Below, piece after piece: positions 51,137 through 62,759 of a stretch of 64,000 bases of DNA (positions are counted from its first letter, which is position 1; every line of letters starts with the position of its first letter). The notes beneath the pieces were generated by a model that worked only from the letters and a program-made list of their open reading frames with translations, was not told where the DNA came from and did no database searches. The stretch is from FEB-10 sp963710645 (lineage in GTDB: Bacteria > Acidobacteriota > Thermoanaerobaculia > Thermoanaerobaculales > Sulfomarinibacteraceae). The stretch lies in NCBI GenBank assembly GCA_963710645.1, contig CAVQBD010000003.1, positions 186,001-250,000 on the forward strand, in the 5' to 3' direction. Both the position numbers and the translations under genes were made by a program.

Positions 51137-52377
51137 TTCTTCGATTCCTCTTCGCAGCATGTCTCGTGGCCGCCTGCGCTGGTGCGGCTTCCGCGTCCGA
51201 TGACGGCTGGGAGAACCCGGTCTTCGAAACTGTTGACGAGGCGGTGGCCGCCGCGAAGCACAATCTCCACCAGCTCGGCAACGACAACTCGGCGGGTCTC
51301 GGATTCTTCGTCGACCTCACCCTGGCGGAGGGAGATCTGGACGGCCGCCACCCATCGTCCTCCATCACCAGGGAGGTCGTGGAGACATTCCTCTTCACCC
51401 ACCCCACGGCCTTCTCCACCAACGATGTGCAGCGGCAGACCATCTCCAGATTTCTCGAGGACGTGCCCGGTCAAAGGTCGGTGCTCGAAAAACGACTGGC
51501 TCGTTTTGGATTTCCCACCCTGCCGGGGCTTTCCTATTGCCGCCTTGTGGAAAGCGTCGACGCCTTCTCCGATCTCAACCGCGCGTCCACCGACAAGATG
51601 TCCCAGGTTGGAGGGGTGACCTACTACTGCCGCTACATGGTCCTTCCTCTCTCGTACGTGGGAGAGGCCGCCCTGGCGGAACTCCGCCGGTCCGCCGCGC
51701 GCAACCCGTCGTTGGACGTCAACGGAACGGTACGTCGCTGGCAGCGCGAGTCCTTCGCCAACCTGGTCAATACCTTCCGCCACGAACTGGTCCACGTTCA
51801 CACCAACTCCACCCTGGACGTCCCCCTCTATCGGGACCGCCGCGCCTACCCGACCTGGTTCCACGAGGGAACCGCCACCTACCTCGCCGCAGACCCCCAT
51901 TCGGGTCTCAGCGCCAGCTACAAGGAGTACCAGGATCTGTTCTTCTACCTTGCTCAACGCTACGGCGTTCCCAAGCTCCAGGACTTCTACACCCTCGCCC
52001 TGGGCGGGAGCGGCGTGACCACCGCCCTCACGCAGGTGTATGAGATCCCGGATTCGGAGCAGCTCTTCGCTCGCAGCAGCCGGTGGCACCACGCCAAGGA
52101 GATCATCAAGACTGTCATCTGGATCGCGGCTCTGGCCATAGTCATCGCAGCGTTTCGCGGTTCCGACCGCCCCTACATCGGTGCGTTGCTGCTGCTGGCG
52201 GCCCTCGCCCTGGCATTTGCCGTGGCCACCGGACTCGTGGAACACATCTACGGCCTGCGCGGTCCCACCTTCGTACACTTCGGCAAACTCGGCTTCTCGT
52301 TCGTGGCCGTGTTCCTCGGTTTCATGGGTGTGCGGCGGATCCAGCGACACGGCCGAGCCCCCGCTGCGTCAGCCTGA
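51133..52377 (+). CDS. membrane-anchored gluzincin metalloprotease (peptidase MA-like)
   Basis: This 414-residue protein starts with GTG 51133, overlapping the PrsW-like stop by GTGA; longer frames upstream are in the other gene's shadow. The signal (FLFAACLVAACAGAASA) is followed by an exported domain. The metal site is FRHELVHVHTNS, a HExxH variant (HELVH), and WFHEGTATYLA gives the third acidic ligand after about 45 residues. Three hydrophobic helices near the C-terminus (IKTVIWIAALAIVIAAF and two more) anchor it. The layout suggests an envelope protease. It may act in a cascade with the PrsW-like partner, which is an inference. Confidence 0.82.
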   Translation: MILRFLFAACLVAACAGAASASDDGWENPVFETVDEAVAAAKHNLHQLGNDNSAGLGFFVDLTLAEGDLDGRHPSSSITREVVETFLFTHPTAFSTNDVQRQTISRFLEDVPGQRSVLEKRLARFGFPTLPGLSYCRLVESVDAFSDLNRASTDKMSQVGGVTYYCRYMVLPLSYVGEAALAELRRSAARNPSLDVNGTVRRWQRESFANLVNTFRHELVHVHTNSTLDVPLYRDRRAYPTWFHEGTATYLAADPHSGLSASYKEYQDLFFYLAQRYGVPKLQDFYTLALGGSGVTTALTQVYEIPDSEQLFARSSRWHHAKEIIKTVIWIAALAIVIAAFRGSDRPYIGALLLLAALALAFAVATGLVEHIYGLRGPTFVHFGKLGFSFVAVFLGFMGVRRIQRHGRAPAASA

Positions 52378-52438
52378 CCACTCGCCAAACCCACCATCCG
52401 GCGGCCGGTTGCCGAGCCGATCCGAGTTCTCCAGCTCG

Positions 52439-55024
<2,586 letters not shown>

Positions 55025-55096
55025 CCTTTTCTCTCCTAATGTTGTCATCATGATACTCGAACCGCGGCCGGAGGTTATTGAGGGTATTGCGTTTTC

Positions 55097-55131
55097 CGAA
55101 ATGCGAAATTCGAGATTCGAAATTCGAATCT
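55097..55131. repeat. 7-bp-period tandem repeat (CGAAATT)
   Basis: CGAAATG, CGAAATT, CGAGATT, CGAAATT and CGAATCT follow in exact 7-bp register in the 166-bp gap between the FHA regulator and the kinase gene. The same period is seen at three other intergenic arrays in this window. Confidence 0.6.
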
Positions 55132-55190
55132 CCCACCCGCCCCCAATCTCATTCCGGGCGAGGAGTCCGTTAGGGCGTGGGGCCGAGGCG

Positions 55191-55847
55191 TCAGCGTTCG
55201 GTCCTGGTGCGGTCGTCACAAATCTGGAAGCGGAGGCTGGCCAGGTTGAGACCTATCCAGATCTCATCGCCGTCGGCGAGAGCCACCGGTGCTGTGAGCC
55301 GTCGCCCGTTGCGATGGGTTCCGTTCTTGCTCCCCAGATCCTCGAGGGTCACCGTGTCGCCGGCCACGACGAGCCGTGCGTGCCGTCGCGACACCTCGGG
55401 GTTGTCGATTCGCACCGTCGCGTCCTGACCCCGCCCTACGAGGTTCTCGCCGTCTTTGAGCTCGATCTCCCGACCTTCCAGGGTGATCTTGAAACACCAT
55501 GCCCCGTGCGCCGGATCCGCCGACGGCGGTCCGAGGCCGCTGACTGGAGCGATGAGGCGGTAGCCGCGCTTCGAGATCGTCTCGATGTAGGTCGGGTGGG
55601 CGGCGCGGTCCCCGAGGGCACGGCGCAGGGCGGCCACCGCGTTGCGCAGCACCGCCTCACCGACGAAGCGCTTCCGCCACACGCCGTCGATCAGGGTCTC
55701 GCGGGACAGTACCTCTCCGGGCCGTTGGGCGAGGAACACCAGTAGATCCATGGCTCGGGGTTCGAGCTGGACGACCTCCGACTGACGGGTCAACCGGTTG
55801 AGCGCCGGTTCCACGGTCCAGCCACCAAGACCAAACGATGCGTTCAC
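55191..55847 (-). CDS. winged-helix DNA-binding / FHA domain regulator
   Basis: This protein has about 218 residues and no receiver domain. Residues 3-100 form an OmpR/CadC-type winged helix (WTVEPALNRLTRQSEVVQLE, VLSRETLIDGVWRKRFVGE, YIETISKRGYRLIA). Residues about 120-205 form an FHA domain with the complete signature: the GR of ENLVGRGQDATVRI, then SRRHARL and the NG of GSKNGTHRNG. FHA domains bind phosphothreonine peptides, so kinase phosphorylation should change its DNA binding or partners. The kinase at 52439-55024 lies directly downstream. The start at GTG 55847 has GGGAG 4-5 nt before it; 55895 is possible. Confidence 0.88.
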   Translation of the reverse strand: MNASFGLGGWTVEPALNRLTRQSEVVQLEPRAMDLLVFLAQRPGEVLSRETLIDGVWRKRFVGEAVLRNAVAALRRALGDRAAHPTYIETISKRGYRLIAPVSGLGPPSADPAHGAWCFKITLEGREIELKDGENLVGRGQDATVRIDNPEVSRRHARLVVAGDTVTLEDLGSKNGTHRNGRRLTAPVALADGDEIWIGLNLASLRFQICDDRTRTER

Positions 55848-56070
55848 GCTGCTCCCGACTGAGTTTTTCCGCTGCCTTGCAGCGATTATATCCAACCCGC
55901 TCTGTCACCGGTTGCCGCCGGCAATCCACCCGATGCCCGATCCTTGCAGCCTCCTTACCTTTTCCTTGCCTCACACGAATCTCAGCGTCACAGATTGTGT
56001 ATGTGAACACTTCTTACGTGCAACGGATCGGACGGACGGGTTGGGTCGGGCCGATCGAAAGGAGGACGTC

Positions 56071-56580
56071 ATGAGTCACAAAAAATGGACCTGGGTCGCG
56101 ACGGTGATGGTCTTGGTGCTCGTCGCCACTTCGACCGTGAGCCTCGCGAAGAACCCGAAACTGAGACCGTTCAAAGGGACCTTTGCGGGTGAGGCCACCT
56201 TCCCCATGAACGGCGCGTGTCTGGACCTGACAGGAGCGCCTTGGCAGACGTTGAGCGAGACCGAAGGCAGGATGAGCCACCTCGGTCGCACCCATCTCAG
56301 CACCTCACACTGCTCAACGTTCGACGGAATGGCTGCGGTTAACGGTGTTGCCACGTTTACGGCAGCAAATGGCGACGAGGTCTGGGCGACCTACACTGCG
56401 ACCACCATCGCACCCCCACCCCTTATCGTGCAGCAATCAAATTTCGTGATCGTCGGTGGCACCGGCCGTTTCGAGGGCGCTTCGGGACAACTGATCGGCA
56501 TGGTCTACGTGACCTACGAAGGAGAGGACGACCCGTCGTGGCCTATTGAGTTCGTCTTCGCCGGCACCATTGCCTACTGA
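56071..56580 (+). CDS. exported hypothetical protein with GTGRFxGASG motif
   Basis: This 169-residue protein has the perfect ribosome site AAAGGAGGACGTC before ATG 56071 and a signal peptide (WVATVMVLVLVATSTVSLA). The mature part is beta-rich: GTFAGEATFPMNG, CSTFDGMAAVNGVATF and a closing VIVGGTGRFEGASGQL. The last block occurs in proteins I have seen annotated only as secreted or hypothetical, sometimes compared with calycin-like or allene-oxide-cyclase barrels. It has two cysteines that could form a disulfide. It is followed after 13 bp by another exported protein, so an operon is likely. Confidence 0.78.
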   Translation: MSHKKWTWVATVMVLVLVATSTVSLAKNPKLRPFKGTFAGEATFPMNGACLDLTGAPWQTLSETEGRMSHLGRTHLSTSHCSTFDGMAAVNGVATFTAANGDEVWATYTATTIAPPPLIVQQSNFVIVGGTGRFEGASGQLIGMVYVTYEGEDDPSWPIEFVFAGTIAY

Positions 56581-56593
56581 ACAGGGAGGTAGC

Positions 56594-57445
56594 ATGTTCA
56601 AGAAATGTGGACTTGTGGTTCTCGCGCTGTTGCTGGCGGCCACGGCCTCGGCGCAGCTCATCTCCGACCTCGTGGGCTTCCCGGTGGCCGCTCGCGGGCC
56701 CGGACTCCACGGCACCCAGTGGGTCACCGACCTCACGCTCTATAACCCCATGGACCACAGCGTGAATCTCTTCCTGGCCTTTCTTCCCGCGGATCAGGAC
56801 AATGGAGGCTCCGAGCACCTCATGCCGTACCACCTCGAGCCCCACCAAACCGTGTTCTTCGAGGATGTGATCCTGAGCCTGTTCGAGCTTGACCAGGACA
56901 TCAAGGGCGTTCTCACGATCAGCGCGGAGAGTTCCCTGCTCAACAACCCGGAGGGCACGGTGATCCATGCCGTCACCCGGACCTACAACAGGGGTGGCGG
57001 GGACGGAACCTACGGTCAAACCGTGCCGTCGCTGTTCCCCGCGCTCAATGTGGGTTGGGGCTCTTCGTTCATCACCGGTGCTCGAAACGACGATGTTTTC
57101 CGGTCCAACCTCGGCATCGCCGGCATGGCGCTTGCTACCCAGCTTCGTGTGGACTACAGGATCACATCCAGCAACGGCACCGTGGTGGTGGAAGACTCCA
57201 GGCTATTGCCGAGGTTGAGCATGAATCAGTGGTCTTTCGAACAACTCGGTGTCGGGACCGTGGAGGGGCCGCTCACGGTTGAACTCTGGATCGAGCCCGA
57301 CCAGGCCTCCGAGGATCCCTGCGCTGAATTCCCCTATGCCAACGCCTTCTTCGCCTACGTCTCGAAGGTCGACAACCTCACCGGGGACGCCGAGTTCATC
57401 TACGCCTATCCCATGTCACCCTACATCTGCCCGGCGGAGAATTGA
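56594..57445 (+). CDS. exported hypothetical protein
   Basis: This 283-residue protein has GGGAGGT before the ATG and a signal peptide (CGLVVLALLLAATASA). Segments ARGPGLHGTQWVTDLTLYNP, VNLFLAFLPADQDNGG and VFFEDVILSLFELDQDIKGVL suggest a two-sheet beta-sandwich. This is a layout common among Acidobacterial proteins of unknown role (opening G.HGTQW.TD..LYNP). The C-terminus contains two cysteines (EDPCAEF, YICPAEN) that may pair. It lies 13 bp after the previous gene. No enzyme motif is visible. Confidence 0.75.
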   Translation: MFKKCGLVVLALLLAATASAQLISDLVGFPVAARGPGLHGTQWVTDLTLYNPMDHSVNLFLAFLPADQDNGGSEHLMPYHLEPHQTVFFEDVILSLFELDQDIKGVLTISAESSLLNNPEGTVIHAVTRTYNRGGGDGTYGQTVPSLFPALNVGWGSSFITGARNDDVFRSNLGIAGMALATQLRVDYRITSSNGTVVVEDSRLLPRLSMNQWSFEQLGVGTVEGPLTVELWIEPDQASEDPCAEFPYANAFFAYVSKVDNLTGDAEFIYAYPMSPYICPAEN

Positions 57446-57495
57446 CCTGACGACGCCTCATTCACCTTGTGACCCGGAAGATCTCCGGAACATGG

Positions 57496-57529
57496 ATGTA
57501 TCACCCCGTGACACCGCGGGGTGATACAT
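57496..57529. repeat. 13-bp perfect inverted repeat after the exported pair
   Basis: ATGTATCACCCCG and CGGGGTGATACAT flank the loop TGACACCG. There is no T-run, so an operator or factor-dependent stop is as likely as a terminator. Confidence 0.6.
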
Positions 57530-57612
57530 GCCTGTCTCATGGCTCTCGGGCACGGATCGTCCCGGGTGACCGGTGGCTCATTCAATCCTGTATCCTCGCT
57601 CGGTTCCCGCGT

Positions 57613-57637
57613 GAATCCCCCACACTGTTGGGGATTC
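57613..57637. repeat. 8-bp perfect inverted repeat upstream of the L,D-transpeptidase
   Basis: GAATCCCC and GGGGATTC flank CACACTGTT and end 48 bp before the start at 57686. A regulator site or mRNA hairpin is possible. Confidence 0.5.
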
Positions 57638-57685
57638 CATAATTGATCCGGGAATACACAATGACAGCATGAACAGGAGCCACCC

Positions 57686-59359
57686 ATGACCCGCCTCGAC
57701 CATTTCAATCGCGTTCACGTCATCATCGCGATGGCCGTCATCTGTTTCGCCATCTCTAGCACTTCCCACGCGGATGAGCGCAATGTGCTGCGGGAGCACA
57801 TCGAGGCTCTGTCATCAACTCAGCACCCCGCAGTCGATGGGGCGCCCATCATCGCCGTCCGGGGCATCACCGCCCTGTATCAGCGGCGAGACTGGCAACC
57901 TGCGTGGACCAACCCGGAGATGGTGCGCCAGCTTTATGACCAGGTCCTGAAATCCGCGGACCATGGTCTGAGTCCCGACGACTTCCACGCCCGCCAGCTC
58001 GCCACTCGTCTGCGACCCGGCACCCGGGCCACCGACCCCGCGTTCGGTGCTGACACCGAGATCCTCTGCACCGACGCCCTCGTCCGGCTCGCCTTCACCC
58101 TCCGGTTCGGCAAGGTCGATCCGGCGAGCCTCGATCCCGCCTGGAACTACAGCCGCACTGTGGCGGGCATGGATCCGGTGCAGGCCATCAACGATGCCCT
58201 GAACAGCGGCGAGATCACGGTCGGTCTGGAGAACGCCGGCCCCAACCTTCCCAAGTACGTCCTGTTGCAGGAGGCGCTGGTCACCTACCGCGGCATCATG
58301 GCCGACGGGGGCTGGCCCAGCGTTCCCGACGGCCCGGGTCTCAAGCTCGGTTCCACCGGCCCCCGAGTCGTGGCCCTCCGCGAGAGGTTGAGAATCACCG
58401 GCGATCTGGTGGCTCCGGACCCGTCCGATCCCGCCTTCTACGACGAGGGCCTCGAGACGGCGGTCAAGACCTTCCAGCACAGACACGGCATCGACGCCGA
58501 CGGCAAGGTGGGGCCGCGCAGCCTCGAGGAGCTCAACATCCCCGTCGAAGCCCGGATCGACCAGATCCGCGCCAATCTGGAGCGCGGCCGGTGGGTGTTC
58601 CGCGACGTGGAGGACTCATTCATCATCGTCAACATCGCTGGATTCCAACTCGACCTTTTCGAAAATCGCGAGAGTATTTGGCAGACCAACGTTCAGGTCG
58701 GCAAACCCTTCCACGCCACACCGGTCTTCAAGAGCAAGGTGCAATACATCGAGTTCAACCCCACGTGGACCATACCTGCCGGCATCACCCGCAACGAGAC
58801 CTTGCCGGCGATCCGCAAAGACCCGAGCTATCTCAGCCGCAACAACATGGTCGTGGTGACCAATTCGGGCAAGATCGTCGATCCGGCGGCCATCGATTGG
58901 CCCGCGACGGCGACCAAGGGCTTCCCCTACATGATTCGCCAAGAACCCGGAACGCACAACGCGCTCGGTATGGTCAAATTCATTTTTCCAAACCCGTACT
59001 CGGTCTACCTGCACGACACACCGAGCAAGGGACTCTTCGCACGCAGCGAGCGCGCCTTCAGCCACGGCTGCATCCGGACCCAGAATCCCTTCGATCTCGC
59101 CGAGTACCTGCTCGCCGACCAGGGTTGGAACCGGGCCAGGATCGACGCGGTCATAGAGTCCAGGGCCACCACAAGGGTCAATTTGGAGCAACCCATCACC
59201 GTGATGCTGCTCTATTGGACCGCCGACGCCGACCCGGATGGAACCGTGTACTTCTATAACGACGTCTACGCCCGCGATGGGAAGCTCACCGGGGCCATCG
59301 ACGAGCCGTTCCGCGTCGATCCTCCAGAGGGGATCAGTGAAACCGTCGGCGGGCAATGA
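57686..59359 (+). CDS. ycbB: YcbB-type L,D-transpeptidase
   Basis: This 557-residue periplasmic enzyme has a signal peptide (HVIIAMAVICFAISSTSHA). A helical N-terminal domain (YQRRDWQPAWTNPEMVRQLYD) carries an LDT-scaffold. A PG_binding_1 domain at about residues 215-290 has LGSTGPRVVALRERL and VKTFQHRHGIDADGKVG. The YkuD catalytic domain at about 310-500 has the motif FSHGCIR with the nucleophile Cys462 and an upstream His in YLHDTPSKGLF. It makes 3-3 (L,D) crosslinks in peptidoglycan. The layout and length fit YcbB/LdtD well. Two inverted repeats precede it. It converges on the third kinase, 57 bp away. Confidence 0.94.
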   Translation: MTRLDHFNRVHVIIAMAVICFAISSTSHADERNVLREHIEALSSTQHPAVDGAPIIAVRGITALYQRRDWQPAWTNPEMVRQLYDQVLKSADHGLSPDDFHARQLATRLRPGTRATDPAFGADTEILCTDALVRLAFTLRFGKVDPASLDPAWNYSRTVAGMDPVQAINDALNSGEITVGLENAGPNLPKYVLLQEALVTYRGIMADGGWPSVPDGPGLKLGSTGPRVVALRERLRITGDLVAPDPSDPAFYDEGLETAVKTFQHRHGIDADGKVGPRSLEELNIPVEARIDQIRANLERGRWVFRDVEDSFIIVNIAGFQLDLFENRESIWQTNVQVGKPFHATPVFKSKVQYIEFNPTWTIPAGITRNETLPAIRKDPSYLSRNNMVVVTNSGKIVDPAAIDWPATATKGFPYMIRQEPGTHNALGMVKFIFPNPYSVYLHDTPSKGLFARSERAFSHGCIRTQNPFDLAEYLLADQGWNRARIDAVIESRATTRVNLEQPITVMLLYWTADADPDGTVYFYNDVYARDGKLTGAIDEPFRVDPPEGISETVGGQ

Positions 59360-59416
59360 CAGCGCCATCTGGCTCGACCCGAGAATTTCAGGTTCCGGCG
59401 GAGATAGAAGCCGGCT

Positions 59417-62113
59417 TCAAGGCCGCAGCACGGGGTCTGCCAGGCCCCAGTTCTGCAACGGCTGACAGGCCGCATGTTGGCTGGGCGATCGTCCCGATGC
59501 CGCCACCGCGGCCCCACACCGCGCCTCCGCGACCTTCGGATGATCAGCACCGAATTGTTGCTCCAAGAGAATCGCCGCCTCCTCGAAGGCACTCTGGGTG
59601 CCCGGCCCACCTCCCCATTCCATCCTGACCAATCCGAGGTTGACGAGAGCTTCGCTCAAATACCTGATGTCACCCTCTTCGGCCCTTTGACGAAACACGG
59701 CGACGGCGTGCTCAGCCTGCCGCAGACCTTCCACCCTTTGCCCCAGCCGTGCGAGGACCAATGAACGCTGCGATTGCAGGAAATCGAATGTCGAACCGGC
59801 GCGATCTTGTTCGCTCGTCGGCATGACCCTCGCCGCGCGGTCAAGGTACACCAGGGCCTCAGCGTTCCGACCCTCGAGGACGTACGTTCGACCGATGTTG
59901 CGGGCGGTGTTCGCGACCTGAGAGTGTTCCGGGCCGTAGACTGTCTGCCAACGTTGGAGGGCCTCGAAAAAGGCCTTCCGTGCATCCGAATGTTCGCCGA
60001 GGATGGCGAGGCTCGTCCCCAGGTTGTTCCAGGCGATGGCGTTCTGAACCGAGGCATCACCGTAACGGCGGGCGTTTGCGGCCAATATGTGGCGACGGAC
60101 CTCAACGGCTTCGTGCGGGTCGTCGAGCAAACTCGCCAGATTGCCGAGAGTGCTCAGCGTCTCCGGATGGTCGTCACCGAGCTCTTCGGCCAGGAGTTCG
60201 TAGGCCTCGCGATACAGTGCCAAGGCGCTCGCCCTATTTCCCCGGTCATGACGAAGCTGAGCCAAAGCGGACAGGGCCGATGCCCGGCCGACGCTCGTGT
60301 CACCGTCGACCTCCGCCCAGATCTCCGTCACTCGAACCACCAGTTGTTCTTGCACCTCTGGGTCGGTCTCGCCGTACATAGCCAGGTTTTGCATTGTCTC
60401 GGCCGTCACCGGGTGGATCGGGCCGTGTACGGCCTCCGCCAGTGAGGACGCCCGCCGCAACAGGGTACGGGCGTCGGCCTGCCGATCCTGGGCAGCCGCG
60501 ATGCGACCCAGCTCGTCGAGTATCTCCACCACTTCCTGATCCAACGGATCCCCGAGTGTCTCACGAATGGCCAGCGCCGATTCCAGGAGACGGCGGCCGT
60601 CGTCATGACGGCTTCGCGCCCCATGGATCTTGCCGAGATTGGCGTACAGGGTGGCCTGCAGCTCCGGTCGATCGCCGAGGGATTCGGCTCGAAGTTCCCC
60701 GTAGGCCAGGAGATCCGCCACCGCCAGAACATCGCCACCGGGCCCCTCAACCGGATCGGCCTGCCCGAGCATTCCCACCAGAAGTTCGACCACGGTCTCG
60801 GCCCGGTCGCGCTCGGCCTGCGCTCGATCCCGTTCACGTGCCGCGATCCTCGACTGGACCGACGTGACGGCGGTTGCTCCCACAAGGAGGGCCGCCGCCA
60901 CCGCCACCACACCCACCGCGAGCCGATGTCGCCGAATGAAGCGTCCGCTCCGGTAGGCCCAGGTCTCCGGCCTGGCAGCGACGGGCTCGTCGCGCAGGAC
61001 CCGTTCCACGTCGTCGGCCAGCTGTCCGGCCGAGGCGTAACGCCGCTCCGGCTCCAGACGGAGAGCCATGCCCACGATCCGGTCCAGGTCACCGCGAAGC
61101 CTGCGTGCCAGCCGTTGTGGTTTCGTTTGACGATTCTCGGCAATGTCGGACGCGACTTCACCGTCGATCCGTTCCATCACCACTGACGGACGATCCGCGG
61201 GTCGGGTGCAGATCCGACGCTCGAAGGCGTAGGCATCGACGATCCCGGAATCCTGGTGAGGAAGCGTACTCGTAAGCAGCTCCAGCAGCAGAACCCCAAG
61301 ACCCCAAACGTCGGTGGCGGTGGTGATCGGTCCGCCGGCAAACTGCTCGGGCGCGGCCCGTCGCGGGGTCAACAGCCGAAGTTCGTGCCGCGTGGCTTCC
61401 ACATCGAGATCGAACAGCTCGGCGTCAAGCAGCTTGGCAATCCCGAAGTCAAGCAGCTTGGGCGTGCCCTCCGGCGTCACCAGAATATTCGACGGCTTGA
61501 GGTCGCGATGAACCACCAGCGAGCCGTGAGCGAACTGGACCGCACGACAGACCTCCACGAACAGGTGCAGCCGTTCATCCACTGAAGCCTGTCGCGAGTC
61601 ACAGAATTCGGTGATCTCGAGGCCCTCCACCAACTCCATCACGAGGTAGGGTTGACCGTTCTCGGTGATTCCCCCGTCGAACAGGGTGGCAATGGCGGGA
61701 TGATCGAGGGCCGCCAGGATCTCCCGTTCCACACGCAAACGTTCGGCCAACTCCACCGGGCCCCAACCCGGCTGCACCACTTTGATCGCCACGCGGCGGT
61801 GGAAGTGCCCGTCGGCCCGTTCGGCCACGTAGACCTCCGCGGTGCCGCCCCGACCAAGCGGCTCGGTCAGCATCCAGGGGCCGAGCCGCTGCCCAACCAG
61901 ACCATGGCTTTCTGGCTCCTCCACCGCGAGCAGCTTCTTCTCGATGCGAAGCTCTCGGTTGTCCTCGTGGGCCGAAAGCATGGCTTCGATCTCCCTGCGG
62001 AGGTTGTCATCCTGGCCGCAGACCCGGTCCAGATAGGCTGACCGATCAGCCGGAGCAAGATCGAGCGCTTCGAAGAAAACCGTCTCGAGGCGATGCCAGC
62101 CCGTGGCGGCCAT
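59417..62113 (-). CDS. Ser/Thr protein kinase with TPR region, coupled to an ECF sigma factor
   Basis: This protein has about 898 residues, starting at ATG 62113 whose A is the last base of the sigma-factor TGA (TGATG). An N-terminal segment of about 70 residues (WHRLETVFFEALDLAPADRS) precedes the kinase. The kinase has LGRGGTAEVYVAERADG, RRVAIKVV, VVHRDLKPSNILV, LLDFGIAKLLDAE and APEQFAGGPITTATDVW. A membrane helix (LAVGVVAVAAALLVGATAV) comes next, then about 10 TPR-like repeats of the TPR_12 type (SALSALAQLRHDRGNRASALALYR, NIGRTYVLEGRNAEALVYLD). Such kinases phosphorylate ECF sigma factors of this group in some bacteria, which fits the coupling. Confidence 0.95.
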   Translation of the reverse strand: MAATGWHRLETVFFEALDLAPADRSAYLDRVCGQDDNLRREIEAMLSAHEDNRELRIEKKLLAVEEPESHGLVGQRLGPWMLTEPLGRGGTAEVYVAERADGHFHRRVAIKVVQPGWGPVELAERLRVEREILAALDHPAIATLFDGGITENGQPYLVMELVEGLEITEFCDSRQASVDERLHLFVEVCRAVQFAHGSLVVHRDLKPSNILVTPEGTPKLLDFGIAKLLDAELFDLDVEATRHELRLLTPRRAAPEQFAGGPITTATDVWGLGVLLLELLTSTLPHQDSGIVDAYAFERRICTRPADRPSVVMERIDGEVASDIAENRQTKPQRLARRLRGDLDRIVGMALRLEPERRYASAGQLADDVERVLRDEPVAARPETWAYRSGRFIRRHRLAVGVVAVAAALLVGATAVTSVQSRIAARERDRAQAERDRAETVVELLVGMLGQADPVEGPGGDVLAVADLLAYGELRAESLGDRPELQATLYANLGKIHGARSRHDDGRRLLESALAIRETLGDPLDQEVVEILDELGRIAAAQDRQADARTLLRRASSLAEAVHGPIHPVTAETMQNLAMYGETDPEVQEQLVVRVTEIWAEVDGDTSVGRASALSALAQLRHDRGNRASALALYREAYELLAEELGDDHPETLSTLGNLASLLDDPHEAVEVRRHILAANARRYGDASVQNAIAWNNLGTSLAILGEHSDARKAFFEALQRWQTVYGPEHSQVANTARNIGRTYVLEGRNAEALVYLDRAARVMPTSEQDRAGSTFDFLQSQRSLVLARLGQRVEGLRQAEHAVAVFRQRAEEGDIRYLSEALVNLGLVRMEWGGGPGTQSAFEEAAILLEQQFGADHPKVAEARCGAAVAASGRSPSQHAACQPLQNWGLADPVLRP

Positions 62114-62706
62114 CAAGAACCACCTCCCCCACCAACCTCCTTGCGGAGCCACGCCCGAGCCGCCACCCAGTCCCGCTGGGCGGTCTTTGTCGACACGCCC
62201 AGGTGATTGCCGATCTCGTCCATGGTCAATCCACCAAAGAACCTCAACTCCACAACTGCCGCCGCACGAGGTTCCAGCTCGTTCAGACGCTGCAGGGCCT
62301 CATCAAGCGCCACCGTTTCGTCGGCCTCCTCGGTTGTCAGCCACGGCTCCACGTCTTCCAGCGGCAGGGGTCTCAACCCGCCACCCCGCTTCTTTCTCTG
62401 CTTCGCCCGCGCCCAATCCACCAGCAGACGCCGCATCACCGTGGCGGCCACGGCCAGGAACTGGCCCCGGTCGCTGATCTTCAGCACCTGTTCGTTCAAG
62501 AGCCTGAGGTACACCTCGTGGACCAGCGCAGTGGTGGACAAGGTGTGATCGGGACGTTCGGCCCGCATCCTGCTACGAGCCAAACCACGCAGTTCGGCAT
62601 ACAGCAGCGGCACCACCCGATCGAGCGCCTCGGCGTCGCCCTCCTTCAGTCGGTCCAGCCAGCGCGTGATCTCACTGTGCCCGGATGGCGGGCGAAAATC
62701 GGTCAC
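62113..62706 (-). CDS. ECF-family RNA polymerase sigma factor
   Basis: This protein has about 197 residues, starting at GTG 62706 with GGGAGGACAG just upstream. The sigma-2 region reads VVPLLYAELRGLARSRMR and then VHEVYLRLLNEQVLKISDRG, with FLAVAATVMRRLLVDWARA at its end. The sigma-4 region has LEPRAAAVVELRFFGGLTMDEIGNHLGVSTKTAQRDW. These fit the kinase-linked ECF group (sometimes called Sig-70_X6). No anti-sigma factor is adjacent. The last base of its TGA starts the kinase ATG, so the two are translated together; phosphorylation by the kinase is a plausible control. Confidence 0.94.
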   Translation of the reverse strand: MTDFRPPSGHSEITRWLDRLKEGDAEALDRVVPLLYAELRGLARSRMRAERPDHTLSTTALVHEVYLRLLNEQVLKISDRGQFLAVAATVMRRLLVDWARAKQRKKRGGGLRPLPLEDVEPWLTTEEADETVALDEALQRLNELEPRAAAVVELRFFGGLTMDEIGNHLGVSTKTAQRDWVAARAWLRKEVGGGGGS

Positions 62707-62759
62707 CTGTCCTCCCTGAGAGTTCCAGGGAGGATTGTAGACCCGCCCGGCAGCGAGGG

